Positions 17,716-26,555 of a DNA stretch of 47,569 bases are shown here, piece after piece. A program made the position numbers and the translations under genes. This DNA is from Marinovum algicola (GTDB lineage: Bacteria > Pseudomonadota > Alphaproteobacteria > Rhodobacterales > Rhodobacteraceae): positions 1-47,569 of the forward strand of contig NZ_FNYY01000031.1 in assembly GCF_900109145.1 (NCBI RefSeq), in the 5' to 3' direction. The notes under the pieces were generated by a model. The model was not told the origin of the DNA, did no database searches, and saw nothing but the letters and a program-made list of their open reading frames with translations. Position 1 is the first letter of the stretch; each line of letters starts with the position of its first letter.

Positions 17716-17722
17716 TATTATC
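17716..17722. promoter_or_regulatory. Possible overlapping divergent -10 elements (rsmI / lpoA-like)
   Basis: The only AT-rich patch in the 83-nt divergent gap reads TATTAT on the plus strand (17716-17721) and GATAAT on the minus strand (17717-17722). Both resemble -10 boxes. No convincing -35 box is seen for either. Confidence 0.3.
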
Positions 17723-17776
17723 GCGGCGAACCGCACGGCTCCGGCCGCGCCACCCAACCGCGAAGTGAGATAGACC

Positions 17777-18970
17777 ATGTTTGCCGTTTTGTCTGCCGCC
17801 CGCAAGCGGCTGCGCCTGCCGCGTTTTGCCCGCGGTGCTGCCGCCACGCTCGGCCTGATCGCTCTCGCCGCCTGTGAGCCGGTGCAGATCGGCGGAGTCG
17901 GCGGCGGCACGGGACCGCGCATCAACACCAGCCGGCCGGTGCCAGTGGCGCTGCTGGTGCCCAAGAGCGACGCCGGCGCCGGCGCGGTGGCCCGCGCGCT
18001 GGAAAACGCAGCCAGGCTCGCCGTCGCCGATCTCGACGGGGTCCAGATCGACCTGCGGGTCTATGACACCGCCGGCAATGCCGCCACTGCCGCCGCCCAG
18101 GCGCAACAGGCGGTGGACGCCGGCGCCAAGATCATTCTCGGGCCGTTGTTCGGCGAAGCCGCCAACGCCGTGGGCGTGCAGGTGGCCGATGACAACGTCA
18201 ACGTGCTGAGCTTTTCCAACAACCCCTCGATCGCCGGCGGCAATGTCTTTGTGCTTGGCCCGACCTTCCGCAACACGGCCGACCGCCTGATGGGTTTTGC
18301 CGCGCGCCAGGGCAAACAGTCGGTGACCGTCGTCTACCCCGACAATGTCGAGGGCCAGTTCGGCAAGGGCGCCATCGAAGCCGCCGCCGGCGCCAATGGC
18401 GTGCGGGTCGTGGCTGCCGAAGGCTTTGATTTCTCGCAGCAGGGCGTGATCGCCGCAATGCCGCGCATCGCGGCCGCCGCCCGGCAGTCCGACGCGGTCT
18501 TCCTGACCTCGAACGCCGCTGGCGCGCTGCCGTTGCTGGTGCAGCTGCTGCCCGAAAACGGCATCAGCCCGGACGCCACGCAATACATCGGCCTCGCCCG
18601 CTGGGACGTGCCGGCGCAAACGCTGTCGCTGCCCGGTGTCCAGGGCGGCTGGTTCGCGCTGCCCGATCAGACCCGCACGGCGAATTTCGCGTCGCGTTAC
18701 CAGGGCGCCTATGGCACCGCGCCGCATCCGCTCGCGGGCCTCGGCTTTGACGGCATCGCCGCCATCGGCGCGCTGGTCGGCGCGGGCAAATCCGACGCGC
18801 TGACCGCGACGGCGCTGACCCAATCCTCGGGCTTCCAGGGCACCGGCGGCATTTTCCGGCTGCGCGCGGATGGCACGAACGAACGCGCGCTGGCAGTCGC
18901 CACCGTGCGCGACAACAAGGTGGTGATACTTGACCCAGCGCCCAATCGATTTGGCACTGCCGGTTTCTGA
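17777..18970 (+). CDS. Penicillin-binding protein activator LpoA-like lipoprotein
   Basis: A 397-residue outer-membrane or periplasmic lipoprotein. Its signal peptide ends in a lipobox, LAAC, with the lipidated Cys at about residue 33. The rest has a periplasmic-binding-protein type I fold: VPVALLVPKSDAG, GAKIILGPLFGE, and an ABC-substrate-like second lobe. The family includes the LpoA C-terminal domain that stimulates PBP1A, and the location beside rsmI mirrors lpoA (yraM) in E. coli. The LpoA N-terminal TPR part is missing, so activity on a PBP is inferred. Its last 41 nt overlap glnD in another frame. Confidence 0.82.
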   Translation: MFAVLSAARKRLRLPRFARGAAATLGLIALAACEPVQIGGVGGGTGPRINTSRPVPVALLVPKSDAGAGAVARALENAARLAVADLDGVQIDLRVYDTAGNAATAAAQAQQAVDAGAKIILGPLFGEAANAVGVQVADDNVNVLSFSNNPSIAGGNVFVLGPTFRNTADRLMGFAARQGKQSVTVVYPDNVEGQFGKGAIEAAAGANGVRVVAAEGFDFSQQGVIAAMPRIAAAARQSDAVFLTSNAAGALPLLVQLLPENGISPDATQYIGLARWDVPAQTLSLPGVQGGWFALPDQTRTANFASRYQGAYGTAPHPLAGLGFDGIAAIGALVGAGKSDALTATALTQSSGFQGTGGIFRLRADGTNERALAVATVRDNKVVILDPAPNRFGTAGF

Positions 18971-21731
18971 ACCGGTTGATACGACCCTACTTGAGACCAT
19001 GCTGATCTGCCCCGCGGCGCGCATCTTCGATGCCGCCGCGGTTGCGGATCTGATGGAGGACTTCGACAGGACCGATCCGGCCGCCTTTCGCAAGGCGCTG
19101 GTCGGGCAGCTGCTTCAGGCCCGCAAGGCCGGCATGGCCACCATTGCCGAGGCCCTGCGCGCCCGCCCGCTCGAGGCCGAGGCCGCCAAGCGCAGCTATA
19201 CCTGGCTGACCGACGAACTTGTCCTGAGCGCCTGGCGCGCGGCAACCGAATATCTGCACCCGCTGTCCAACCCCACCGATGGCGAACGGCTCGCGCTGAT
19301 TGCCGTGGGCGGCTATGGCCGGGGCGAGATGGCGCCCTATTCCGACGTCGATCTGCTGTTCCTGACGCCTTACAAGATCACCTCCTGGGCCGAGAGCGTG
19401 ATCGAATCGATGCTCTACATCCTCTGGGATCTGCGGCTCAAGGTCGGCCATTCCTCGCGCACGATCCGCGATTGCATCCGGCTCGGCGGCGAGGATTTCA
19501 CCATCCGCACCGCCCTGCTCGAACACCGGCTTCTGGCCGGCGACGCGGCGCTGGCCGCCGATCTGTCGCGGCGGCTAAACAATGATCTCTTCAAAGGGTC
19601 CGAGCGGGAGTTTGTCGAGGCCAAGCTCGAAGAGCGCGACACCCGGCACGAAAAGCAAGGCGGCCAGCGCTACATGGTCGAACCCAACGTCAAGGAGGGC
19701 AAGGGCGGGCTGCGCGACCTGCAATCGCTCTACTGGATCGCCAAATACGTCCATCACGTCGCCCATTCCAGCGAACTGGTCCGGCTCGGCGTCTTCGAGC
19801 CCGAGGAATACGAGGGCTTCGTCAAGGCCGAAACCTTTCTCTGGGCCACCCGCTGCCACCTGCACCTCGTCTCCGGTCGACCGCAGGAGCAACTGACCTT
19901 CGACCTTCAGGTCGAAGTCGCCGCCGCCATGGGCTATCAGGACACCGGCGGGCGCCGCGCGGTCGAGCATTTCATGCAGGATTTCTTCCTGCATGCCACC
20001 GAGGTCGGCGACCTGACCCGTATCTTCCTGACCGCGCTGGAGGCCGACCACACCAAGGGGCCGGCCCTGCTCGAACGGATTTTCACCCGGAAGACCAAGG
20101 TCAAGACCGGCTATACCGTCACCCATGGCCGGCTGGCGATTGCCGACGAAGCGGCGTTCCTGTCCGACAAGCTCAACATGCTGCGGCTGTTCGAAGAGGC
20201 GCTGCGCTCGGATCTGCTGATCCATCCGCATGCCATGCGGCTGGTGAAATCCAACCTGCAACTGATCGACGACGGCATGCGCCGCGACCCGGCGGCCAAC
20301 AAGCTGTTTCTCGATCTGCTGCTGAAACACGGCAACCCCGAGCGGGCGCTGCGACGGATGAACGAGCTGGGCGTGCTCTCGGCCTTCATCCCCGAGTTCG
20401 CGCCGATCGTGGCAATGATGCAGTTCAACATGTACCATCATTACACGGTGGACGAACACACCATCCAGGTGATCCACCACCTGGCCGAGATCGAGCGCGG
20501 CGAGCTAGGTGAGGAGCTGCCGGTTTCGACCGAGATCATCGAGAAGGGCATCGACCGCCGGGTGCTCTATGTGGCCCTGCTGCTGCATGACATCGGCAAG
20601 GGCCGGGACGAGGATCATTCGATCCTCGGGGCACGGATCGCCCGCATCGTGGCACCGCGGCTGGGGCTGAACCGGAAAGACAGCGAAACCGTCGAATGGC
20701 TGGTACGCTATCACCTGCTGATGTCGGATATGGCGCAGAAACGCGACATCGCCGATCCCCGCACGGTGCGCGATTTCGCCAAGGCGGTGAAGTCGGTGGA
20801 TCGGCTCAACCTGCTCTGCGTCCTGACGGTCTGCGACATCCGCGGCGTCGGCCCCGGCACCTGGAACAACTGGAAGGCGGCACTGCTGCGCGCACTCTAT
20901 CGCCAGACCCGGCGGGCGCTCGAGGACGGAATGGAGGCGCTCAACCGCGAGAACCGCGGCACCGAGGCCAAGAAGCACCTGCGCCGGGCGCTCACCAACT
21001 GGCCCCCCAAGGACATCAAGACAGAGACCGGACGGCATTATCCGCCATATTGGCAGGGTCTTCACATCACCGCGCATGTGGTCTTTGCCAATCTGCTGCG
21101 CGGGCTCGAGGATGACGCCATCGCCATCGACGTCCATCCCGACGAGGAGCGCGACGCCACCCGCGTCTGCTTTGCCATGGCCGATCACCCCGGCATCTTC
21201 AGCCGGATGTGCGGCGCGCTGTCTCTGGTCGGGGCCAATGTGGTCGATGCGCGGACCTTTACCACCAAGGACGGTTTCGCCACCGCCGCCTTCTGGATCC
21301 AGGACGCCGAGGGCGCGCCTTACGAGGCCAGCAAGCTGCCGCGCATGCGTTCGATGATCCACAAGACGCTGATGGGCGAAGTGGTCACCGGCGAGGCGAT
21401 CAAGTCGCGCGACAAGATCAAGAAACGCGAACGCGCCTTCCGGGTGCCGACGCATATCACCTTCGACAACGACGGCTCCGAGATCTACACGATCATCGAG
21501 GTCGACACTCGCGATCGGCCCGGGCTGCTCTATGACCTGACCCGGACGCTGGCCAACAACAACGTCTATATCTCTTCGGCGGTGATCGCGACCTATGGCG
21601 AGCAGGTGGTCGACAGCTTCTACGTCAAGGACATGTTCGGCCTGAAGTTCCACGCGCCGTCAAAACAGAAGGCGCTGGAACGGAAGCTGCGCGAGGCGAT
21701 CGAGAAAGGCGCGGAACGGGCCGCGTCCTGA
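18930..21731 (+). CDS. glnD: [Protein-PII] uridylyltransferase / uridylyl-removing enzyme GlnD
   Basis: The primary nitrogen sensor: adds UMP to PII proteins when glutamine is low and removes it when high. The 933-residue protein is full length. The nucleotidyltransferase site GGYGRGEMAPYSDVD lies near residue 128, the HD hydrolase site LLLHDIGKGRDEDHS near residue 550, and two ACT domains that bind glutamine are near 745 (ADHPGIFSRMCG) and 855 (DTRDRPGLLYDL). I use TTG 18930 because AAGGTGGTG lies just upstream; the next ATG is 18 codons later. The start lies inside the lpoA-like gene, which implies coupled expression. Confidence 0.95.
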   Translation: MTQRPIDLALPVSEPVDTTLLETMLICPAARIFDAAAVADLMEDFDRTDPAAFRKALVGQLLQARKAGMATIAEALRARPLEAEAAKRSYTWLTDELVLSAWRAATEYLHPLSNPTDGERLALIAVGGYGRGEMAPYSDVDLLFLTPYKITSWAESVIESMLYILWDLRLKVGHSSRTIRDCIRLGGEDFTIRTALLEHRLLAGDAALAADLSRRLNNDLFKGSEREFVEAKLEERDTRHEKQGGQRYMVEPNVKEGKGGLRDLQSLYWIAKYVHHVAHSSELVRLGVFEPEEYEGFVKAETFLWATRCHLHLVSGRPQEQLTFDLQVEVAAAMGYQDTGGRRAVEHFMQDFFLHATEVGDLTRIFLTALEADHTKGPALLERIFTRKTKVKTGYTVTHGRLAIADEAAFLSDKLNMLRLFEEALRSDLLIHPHAMRLVKSNLQLIDDGMRRDPAANKLFLDLLLKHGNPERALRRMNELGVLSAFIPEFAPIVAMMQFNMYHHYTVDEHTIQVIHHLAEIERGELGEELPVSTEIIEKGIDRRVLYVALLLHDIGKGRDEDHSILGARIARIVAPRLGLNRKDSETVEWLVRYHLLMSDMAQKRDIADPRTVRDFAKAVKSVDRLNLLCVLTVCDIRGVGPGTWNNWKAALLRALYRQTRRALEDGMEALNRENRGTEAKKHLRRALTNWPPKDIKTETGRHYPPYWQGLHITAHVVFANLLRGLEDDAIAIDVHPDEERDATRVCFAMADHPGIFSRMCGALSLVGANVVDARTFTTKDGFATAAFWIQDAEGAPYEASKLPRMRSMIHKTLMGEVVTGEAIKSRDKIKKRERAFRVPTHITFDNDGSEIYTIIEVDTRDRPGLLYDLTRTLANNNVYISSAVIATYGEQVVDSFYVKDMFGLKFHAPSKQKALERKLREAIEKGAERAAS

Positions 21732-21774
21732 GCCCAAAGGCAAACCGCGCCACCGCCGGCACGTCGCGGCCCGC

Positions 21775-21869
21775 GCCCCGGACCTGATCCGGGGCCTCCG
21801 CAGCCACGCCGGCACGTCGAAACCGCGCGCAAGCCAGCCGGCCATGAGGTCCCGGATCAGGCCCGGGAC
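21775..21869. repeat. Paired palindromic repeat, locus 3 (REP/BIME-like)
   Basis: A forward copy starts at 21775 (GCCCCGGA-N5-TCCGGGGC, perfect 8-bp arms). A reverse copy ends at 21869 (GTCCCGG-N7-CCGGGAC). Compared in the same orientation the two 24-nt units agree at 21 positions. Between them, GCCGGCACGTCG also occurs as a direct repeat that begins just upstream of the first copy. The pair lies between the convergent ends of glnD and aroC, where it could stop transcription from both sides. Confidence 0.75.
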
Positions 21870-21882
21870 GGTGTCACATGGC

Positions 21883-22998
21883 TCAGCCGATGCGGCCCAG
21901 GGTGTCGCCCACGGCGCCGCCGATCTGGCCGCGATGCATCAGGATGTGATCGAGCAGAACGCAGGCCATCATCGCCTCGCCCACCGGCACCGCGCGGATG
22001 CCGACGCAGGGGTCGTGCCTTCCCTTGGTGATGATCTCGGTCTCTTCGCCGCTCTTGGTGATCGTCTTGCGCGTGGTCAGGATCGAAGAGGTCGGCTTCA
22101 CCGCAAACCGCACCACGATCTCCTGGCCGGTGGAGATGCCACCCAGGATGCCGCCGGCGTGGTTCGAGGAATAGACCGGCCCGTCCGGCCCCATGAAGAT
22201 CTCGTCGGCATTCTCCGACCCGGTCAGGGCCGCCGTCGCCATGCCGTCGCCGATCTCCACCGCCTTGACCGCGTTGATGCTCATCATCGCGGTCGCCAGA
22301 TCGGTGTCCAGCTTGCCATAGACCGGCGCGCCCAAACCGGCCGGCGCGCCCTGCGCCACCACCTCGATCACCGCGCCCACCGAATTATGCACATCCTTGC
22401 GCAGATGGCCCAGATAGGCATCCCACTCCGGCACGGCCGCGGCATCCGGCAGCCAGAAATCGTTGTTGCCGATCTCGTCCCAGTCGAACCGCGACCGATC
22501 GATGTGTTTCTCGCCCATCTGCACCATGTAGCCGGTGATCTTCAGCCCCGGCAGCATCTGGTTCAGCACCGCCCGCGCCACGCCACCGGCCGCCACCCGC
22601 GCCGCCGTTTCGCGGGCCGAGGACCGGCCGCCGCCGCGATAATCGCGGATGCCGTATTTCTGCCAATAGGTGATGTCGGCATGACCGGGGCGGAACTTCT
22701 CGACGATATCGCCGTAATCCTTCGACCGCTGGTCGGTGTTGCGGATCATCAGCTGGATCGGCGTGCCGGTCGACTTGCCCTCGAAGACGCCCGACAGGAT
22801 TTCCACCGCGTCGGGTTCCTTGCGTTGGGTGGTGTTCTTGTTCTGCCCCGGCTTGCGCTTGTCCAGCCAGCGCTGAAGGAAGTCCGGATCGATCTCGATC
22901 CCCGGAGGGCAGCCATCCACCGTCGCCCCCAGCGCCGGCCCGTGGCTCTCGCCCCAAGTGGTGATGCGGAACATGCGGCCAAAGGTATTGTAGCTCAT
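21883..22998 (-). CDS. aroC: Chorismate synthase
   Basis: Last step of the shikimate pathway: converts 5-enolpyruvylshikimate-3-phosphate to chorismate with reduced FMN. The 371-residue protein shows [12 protein letters not shown] near the N-terminus, the [14 protein letters not shown] block, [30 protein letters not shown] and the [13 protein letters not shown] block. GGAGGG lies just upstream of ATG 22998, which sets the start. It ends 151 nt from glnD, tail to tail across a repeat pair, and is divergent from the thiamin riboswitch operon. Confidence 0.97.
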   Translation of the reverse strand: MSYNTFGRMFRITTWGESHGPALGATVDGCPPGIEIDPDFLQRWLDKRKPGQNKNTTQRKEPDAVEILSGVFEGKSTGTPIQLMIRNTDQRSKDYGDIVEKFRPGHADITYWQKYGIRDYRGGGRSSARETAARVAAGGVARAVLNQMLPGLKITGYMVQMGEKHIDRSRFDWDEIGNNDFWLPDAAAVPEWDAYLGHLRKDVHNSVGAVIEVVAQGAPAGLGAPVYGKLDTDLATAMMSINAVKAVEIGDGMATAALTGSENADEIFMGPDGPVYSSNHAGGILGGISTGQEIVVRFAVKPTSSILTTRKTITKSGEETEIITKGRHDPCVGIRAVPVGEAMMACVLLDHILMHRGQIGGAVGDTLGRIG

Positions 22999-23093
22999 GT
23001 CAGACCCTCCATTTGCTCCTTCCCTAAGGCCCCGCCCGGCGACGCTCAAGCACTATTGGCTTGATGCGGCCCGGCCCGCACCCTAGGTATGAG

Positions 23094-23187
23094 GCCACCT
23101 CGGGGTGCTGGCGCAGTTCAAACCAGCTGAGATGCAAATCGCGAACCCGTTGAACCTGAACCGGCTAGAACCGGCGGAGGGAAGGTC
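23094..23187 (+). promoter_or_regulatory. TPP (thiamin pyrophosphate) riboswitch, THI element
   Basis: The leader of thiBPQ contains the conserved TPP aptamer landmarks in order: TCGGGGTGC (P1/P2 side), GCTGAGATG (23126-23134), ACCCGTTGAACCTGA (the universally conserved block, 23145-23159), a CCGGCTAGAACCGG hairpin and the closing GGAGGGAAGG. About 48 nt separate the aptamer from the thiB start, and a CTCC stretch there could pair with the thiB Shine-Dalgarno (GGAGAG). Control by hiding the ribosome-binding site is therefore likely. High TPP would switch the transporter off. Confidence 0.95.
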
Positions 23188-23234
23188 GACCGCCCCGGCG
23201 CTCCCCCACTCCGCCCCGAACTGTGGAGAGACCC

Positions 23235-24221
23235 ATGCTGGGACGCACCCTTGCCGCGGGCATGATCGCCGCCACCGCCACGATGGCGGCGGCCGAGACC
23301 CCCGTGCTGACCGTTTACGCAGGCGATTACTTCAAATCCGAATGGGGCCCCGGCCCCGGCATTGAGGCGGGGTTCGAGGCGCGCTGTGGCTGCGATCTGG
23401 TCTACAAGACCGGCGAACTGCTGCCCCGCATCCTGCTCGAAGATGAACGCACCGAAGCCGACGTGGTGATCGGCCTCACCTCCGACGTCACCAAGAAGGC
23501 GCGCGAAAGCGGCCTCTTTGCGCCGCATGGCCTCGACACCTCGGCCCTGACCCTGCCGGTCGCCTGGCAGGACGACACCTTCCTGCCGTTCAACTACGGC
23601 CACACCGCCTTTGTCTACAACAAGGAGAAGGTGGCCACCCCCCCGGCCAGCTTCGACGATCTGCTGAATGCCCCCGACGACCTGCGGCTGGTGATCCAGG
23701 ATCCGCGGTCCTCGATCTCGGGCCTTGCGCTGGTGCTCTGGGTGCATGCGGTCTATGGCGACGAGGCCGAGGCCGCCTGGGCCAAGCTCGCCCCCAAGAT
23801 CGTCACCGTCACCAAGGGCTGGTCCGAGAGTTACGGCCTGTTCACCGATGGCGAGGCCGACATGGTGCTGAGCTACACCACCTCGCCGGCGTATCACATC
23901 ATCGCGGAAGAGGATGACACCAAGGCGGCGGCGATCTTTCCCGAAGGCCATTACTTCATGGTCGAACTCGCCGCCAAGCTGGCCACCACCGACAACCCCG
24001 AACTCGCCGATCAATTCATGGCCTATGTCCTGACCGAAGACTTCCAGTCGATGATCCCGACCTCGAACTGGTCGCTCCCCTCGGCGCTGCCGCAGGAGAA
24101 ATGGCCCGAAGGGTTCCGCGCGCTGCCGATGCCGGAAAAGGTGCTGTTCTACAACGAGGACGAGGCCGCCGCGCTGCGTGACGAGGCCATCGAGGCATGG
24201 CGCAGCGCGCTCTCCCGCTGA
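23235..24221 (+). CDS. thiB: Thiamin ABC transporter substrate-binding protein
   Basis: Periplasmic receptor for thiamin or its phosphates. The 328-residue protein has a signal peptide cut after MAAAE, then LTVYAGDYF and the family blocks LPFNYGHTAFVYNKEK, VIQDPRSSISGLALVLWV and WSESYGLFTDGEADMVLSYTTSPAYH. ATG 23235 is chosen because GGAGAG (23225-23230) lies at the right distance. It is directly under a TPP riboswitch and overlaps thiP by 25 nt, which fixes the ligand class better than the sequence alone. Confidence 0.95.
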   Translation: MLGRTLAAGMIAATATMAAAETPVLTVYAGDYFKSEWGPGPGIEAGFEARCGCDLVYKTGELLPRILLEDERTEADVVIGLTSDVTKKARESGLFAPHGLDTSALTLPVAWQDDTFLPFNYGHTAFVYNKEKVATPPASFDDLLNAPDDLRLVIQDPRSSISGLALVLWVHAVYGDEAEAAWAKLAPKIVTVTKGWSESYGLFTDGEADMVLSYTTSPAYHIIAEEDDTKAAAIFPEGHYFMVELAAKLATTDNPELADQFMAYVLTEDFQSMIPTSNWSLPSALPQEKWPEGFRALPMPEKVLFYNEDEAAALRDEAIEAWRSALSR

Positions 24222-25726
24222 GCTCTTTGCCCCGGTCCGGGGCGGGGCTCTGGGCGCTCCTGGTCGCAGGGCTGGTGATCGGCCCGGTGACCGCGGTGAT
24301 CTGGCGCGCCGGCGGGCTCGGCGCGCTCGGACCGGCCGATTTCGACGCGCTCTGGTTCACCCTCTGGCAGGCGGCGGTCTCGGCCGGGCTCAGCGTGGCG
24401 CTGGCGGTGCCGGTGGCGCGCGCCTTGTCGCGCCAGCGCTTCCCCGGTCGCGGGGCGCTGATCGCCCTGCTGGGCGCGCCCTTCATTCTGCCGGTGATCG
24501 TCGCGGTGCTGGGCCTTCTGGCGGTGTTCGGCGGCAACGGTCTGGTCAACCAGCTCACCGGCGCGCTCGGCCTGCCGCGCATCGACATCTATGGCTATCA
24601 CGGCGTGATCCTGGCGCATGTCTTCTTCAACCTGCCGCTGGCCACCCGGCTGATCCTGCAAGGCTGGCTTGCCATCCCGGCCGAGCGCTTCCGCCTCGCC
24701 GCCTCGCTCGGCGCGCCGGTCGGGCGCCTTCTGGAACGTCCGATGCTGCGCCGCATCGCGCCCGGCGCCTTCGCGGTGATCTTCGTGATCTGCCTGACCT
24801 CCTTTGCCGTCGCACTGACCCTGGGGGGCGGGCCGCGCGCCACCACGGTGGAACTGGCGATCTACCAGGCCTTCAAGTTCGACTTCGATCTCGCCAAGGC
24901 GGCGACGCTGGCGCTGGTGCAGCTGGCGCTGGGAATCGGCTCGGCGCTGGCGCTGTTGCTGCTCTCGCCGCCCGACGGTTTCGGCGCCGGCCTCGACCGC
25001 CTCCAGGCCCGCTGGGACGGCCGGAGCCGGCCCGCCGGGCTGTGCGACGCGCTCTGGATCGGTTTCGCCGCGCTCTTCCTGCTGACCCCGCTGGCGATGA
25101 TCGTGTTGGCCGGGCTGCCCGGCCTGATGGTCCTGCCGGTCGAGACCTGGCAGGCCGCTCTGCGCTCGGTCTCGGTGGCCCTTGGCGCCACCGCGCTCAC
25201 CCTGGTGCTGGCCCTGCCGCTGGCCACAAGGGCCGGCGAACTGGCCGGCCTGCTCGGCGTCGCGGTCTCGGGTCTGGTGCTGGGCACCGGGCTGTTCCTC
25301 ATCGTCCAGCCGCTGATGCGGCCGGCCGAGGCCGCCCTGCCTGTCACCCTGCTGGTCAATGCGCTGATGGCCTTGCCCTTCGTCCTGCGCATCCTGCGCC
25401 CGGAACTCGACGCCGCCCGCGCCGATTTCGGCCGCCTGGCCGCCACCTTGGGCATCACCGGCTTCGCTTTGTGGCGCATCGTGCTGCTGCCGCGCCTGCG
25501 CCGGCCGCTGGGCTTTGCCGCCGGGCTGACGGCGGCGCTGTCGATGGGCGATCTCGGGGTCATTGCGCTGTTTGCCGATGGCGAACACGCCACCCTGCCG
25601 CTGCAACTCTACCGATTGATGGCCGCCTACCGGATGGAGGCCGCCCAAGGCGCGGCCCTGCTGCTTCTGACCCTCAGCCTCGGGCTGTTCTGGCTGTTCG
25701 ACAAGGGCGGGCGCGCCAATGCTTGA
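24197..25726 (+). CDS. thiP: Thiamin ABC transporter permease
   Basis: Inner-membrane channel of the thiamin importer. The 509-residue protein carries about twelve hydrophobic segments in two homologous halves, each with a binding-protein-dependent transport loop (RLAASLGAPVGRL in the first, RLAATLGITGFALWR in the second) for contact with ThiQ. A fused double permease is the norm for ThiP. It starts at ATG 24197 inside the end of thiB and overlaps thiQ by eight bases, so all three are translated together. Confidence 0.95.
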   Translation: MAQRALPLSSLPRSGAGLWALLVAGLVIGPVTAVIWRAGGLGALGPADFDALWFTLWQAAVSAGLSVALAVPVARALSRQRFPGRGALIALLGAPFILPVIVAVLGLLAVFGGNGLVNQLTGALGLPRIDIYGYHGVILAHVFFNLPLATRLILQGWLAIPAERFRLAASLGAPVGRLLERPMLRRIAPGAFAVIFVICLTSFAVALTLGGGPRATTVELAIYQAFKFDFDLAKAATLALVQLALGIGSALALLLLSPPDGFGAGLDRLQARWDGRSRPAGLCDALWIGFAALFLLTPLAMIVLAGLPGLMVLPVETWQAALRSVSVALGATALTLVLALPLATRAGELAGLLGVAVSGLVLGTGLFLIVQPLMRPAEAALPVTLLVNALMALPFVLRILRPELDAARADFGRLAATLGITGFALWRIVLLPRLRRPLGFAAGLTAALSMGDLGVIALFADGEHATLPLQLYRLMAAYRMEAAQGAALLLLTLSLGLFWLFDKGGRANA

Positions 25727-26411
25727 GCTGCGCCGGATCGCCTATCACCAGGAGGATTTCCACCTCACCGCCGACACCCGCATCAGCGCCGGGTTCACCG
25801 CGCTGATCGGCCCCTCGGGCGCCGGCAAGTCCACCCTGCTCAACATGATCGCGGGCTTTCTCGCGCCGACCTCCGGCCAGGTGCTCTGGGACGGGCAGGA
25901 GATTTCCGGCCTGCCGCCGGCGAAACGTCCGGTGAGCATCCTGTTCCAGGACAACAATCTCTTTCCGCATCTCACTGTCCGCGCCAATCTGGCGCTTGCG
26001 ATGACCACCCGCCGCCCCGACGCGGACCAGCTCGCGCGCATCGAGGCGGCGCTGGCGCAGGTCGGCCTCGGCGGCATGGGCGGGCGCAGGCCGGCGGCGC
26101 TCTCGGGTGGCCAGCAGGGCCGTGCGGCGCTGGCGCGGGTGCTGCTTCAGGACCGCCCGCTGATGCTCCTGGACGAGCCGTTCTCGGCTCTGGGTCCGGC
26201 GCTGCGCAGCGAGATGCTGGATCTGGTCGCCCGGCTGGCGGCAGAGCAGGGCATCCGGGTGCTGATGGTCAGCCACGCCCCCGAAGACGCCCGCCGGGTC
26301 GCCGATGAGGTGGCGCTGGTCTCGCAGGGCGCGCTGCACCCGCCGCAGCCCACCCAGGGCTTCTTCGCCACGCCGAGCAAACAGCTGCAAGCCTATCTCG
26401 GCGACGGCTGA
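25719..26411 (+). CDS. thiQ: Thiamin ABC transporter ATP-binding protein
   Basis: ATPase that powers the ThiBP importer. The 230-residue single ABC domain has Walker A GPSGAGKST, the Q-loop FQDNNLFPHLT, signature LSGGQQGRAALARVL, Walker B LMLLDEPFSAL and switch VSHAPEDARR. The start is ATG 25719, overlapping thiP. It is the last gene of the riboswitch-controlled operon; 95 nt further on begins the terminator of the opposing petABC operon. Confidence 0.95.
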   Translation: MLELRRIAYHQEDFHLTADTRISAGFTALIGPSGAGKSTLLNMIAGFLAPTSGQVLWDGQEISGLPPAKRPVSILFQDNNLFPHLTVRANLALAMTTRRPDADQLARIEAALAQVGLGGMGGRRPAALSGGQQGRAALARVLLQDRPLMLLDEPFSALGPALRSEMLDLVARLAAEQGIRVLMVSHAPEDARRVADEVALVSQGALHPPQPTQGFFATPSKQLQAYLGDG

Positions 26412-26424
26412 GCCCCTTTCCAAG

Positions 26425-26475
26425 GCTTTTTCTCTTTGAAAAGACGCCTGGGGGTGTGGGGGCAAAGCCCCCACC
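26425..26475. repeat. Dispersed motif copy 2 plus GC-rich hairpin after thiQ
   Basis: TTTTCTCTTTGAAAAGACGC (26428-26446) resembles the motif at 8905. It is followed by a perfect hairpin GTGGGGGC-AAA-GCCCCCAC (26456-26474). The hairpin lies 45 nt downstream of thiQ and may end the thi transcript, though no T-run follows on the plus strand. Confidence 0.45.
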
Positions 26476-26505
26476 CCGGTCGGCGTGCGCAGGCACGGCG
26501 ACAAC

Positions 26506-26530
26506 AAAAAAAGCCCCGCCGAAGCGGGGC
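26506..26530 (-). terminator. Intrinsic terminator of petABC
   Basis: On the minus strand the sequence reads GCCCCGC-TTCG-GCGGGGC followed by seven T, a textbook Rho-independent terminator with a stable UUCG tetraloop. It lies 26 nt after the petC stop. Confidence 0.93.
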
Positions 26531-26555
26531 CTTTCGGAATGATATCGGCCGAGCC

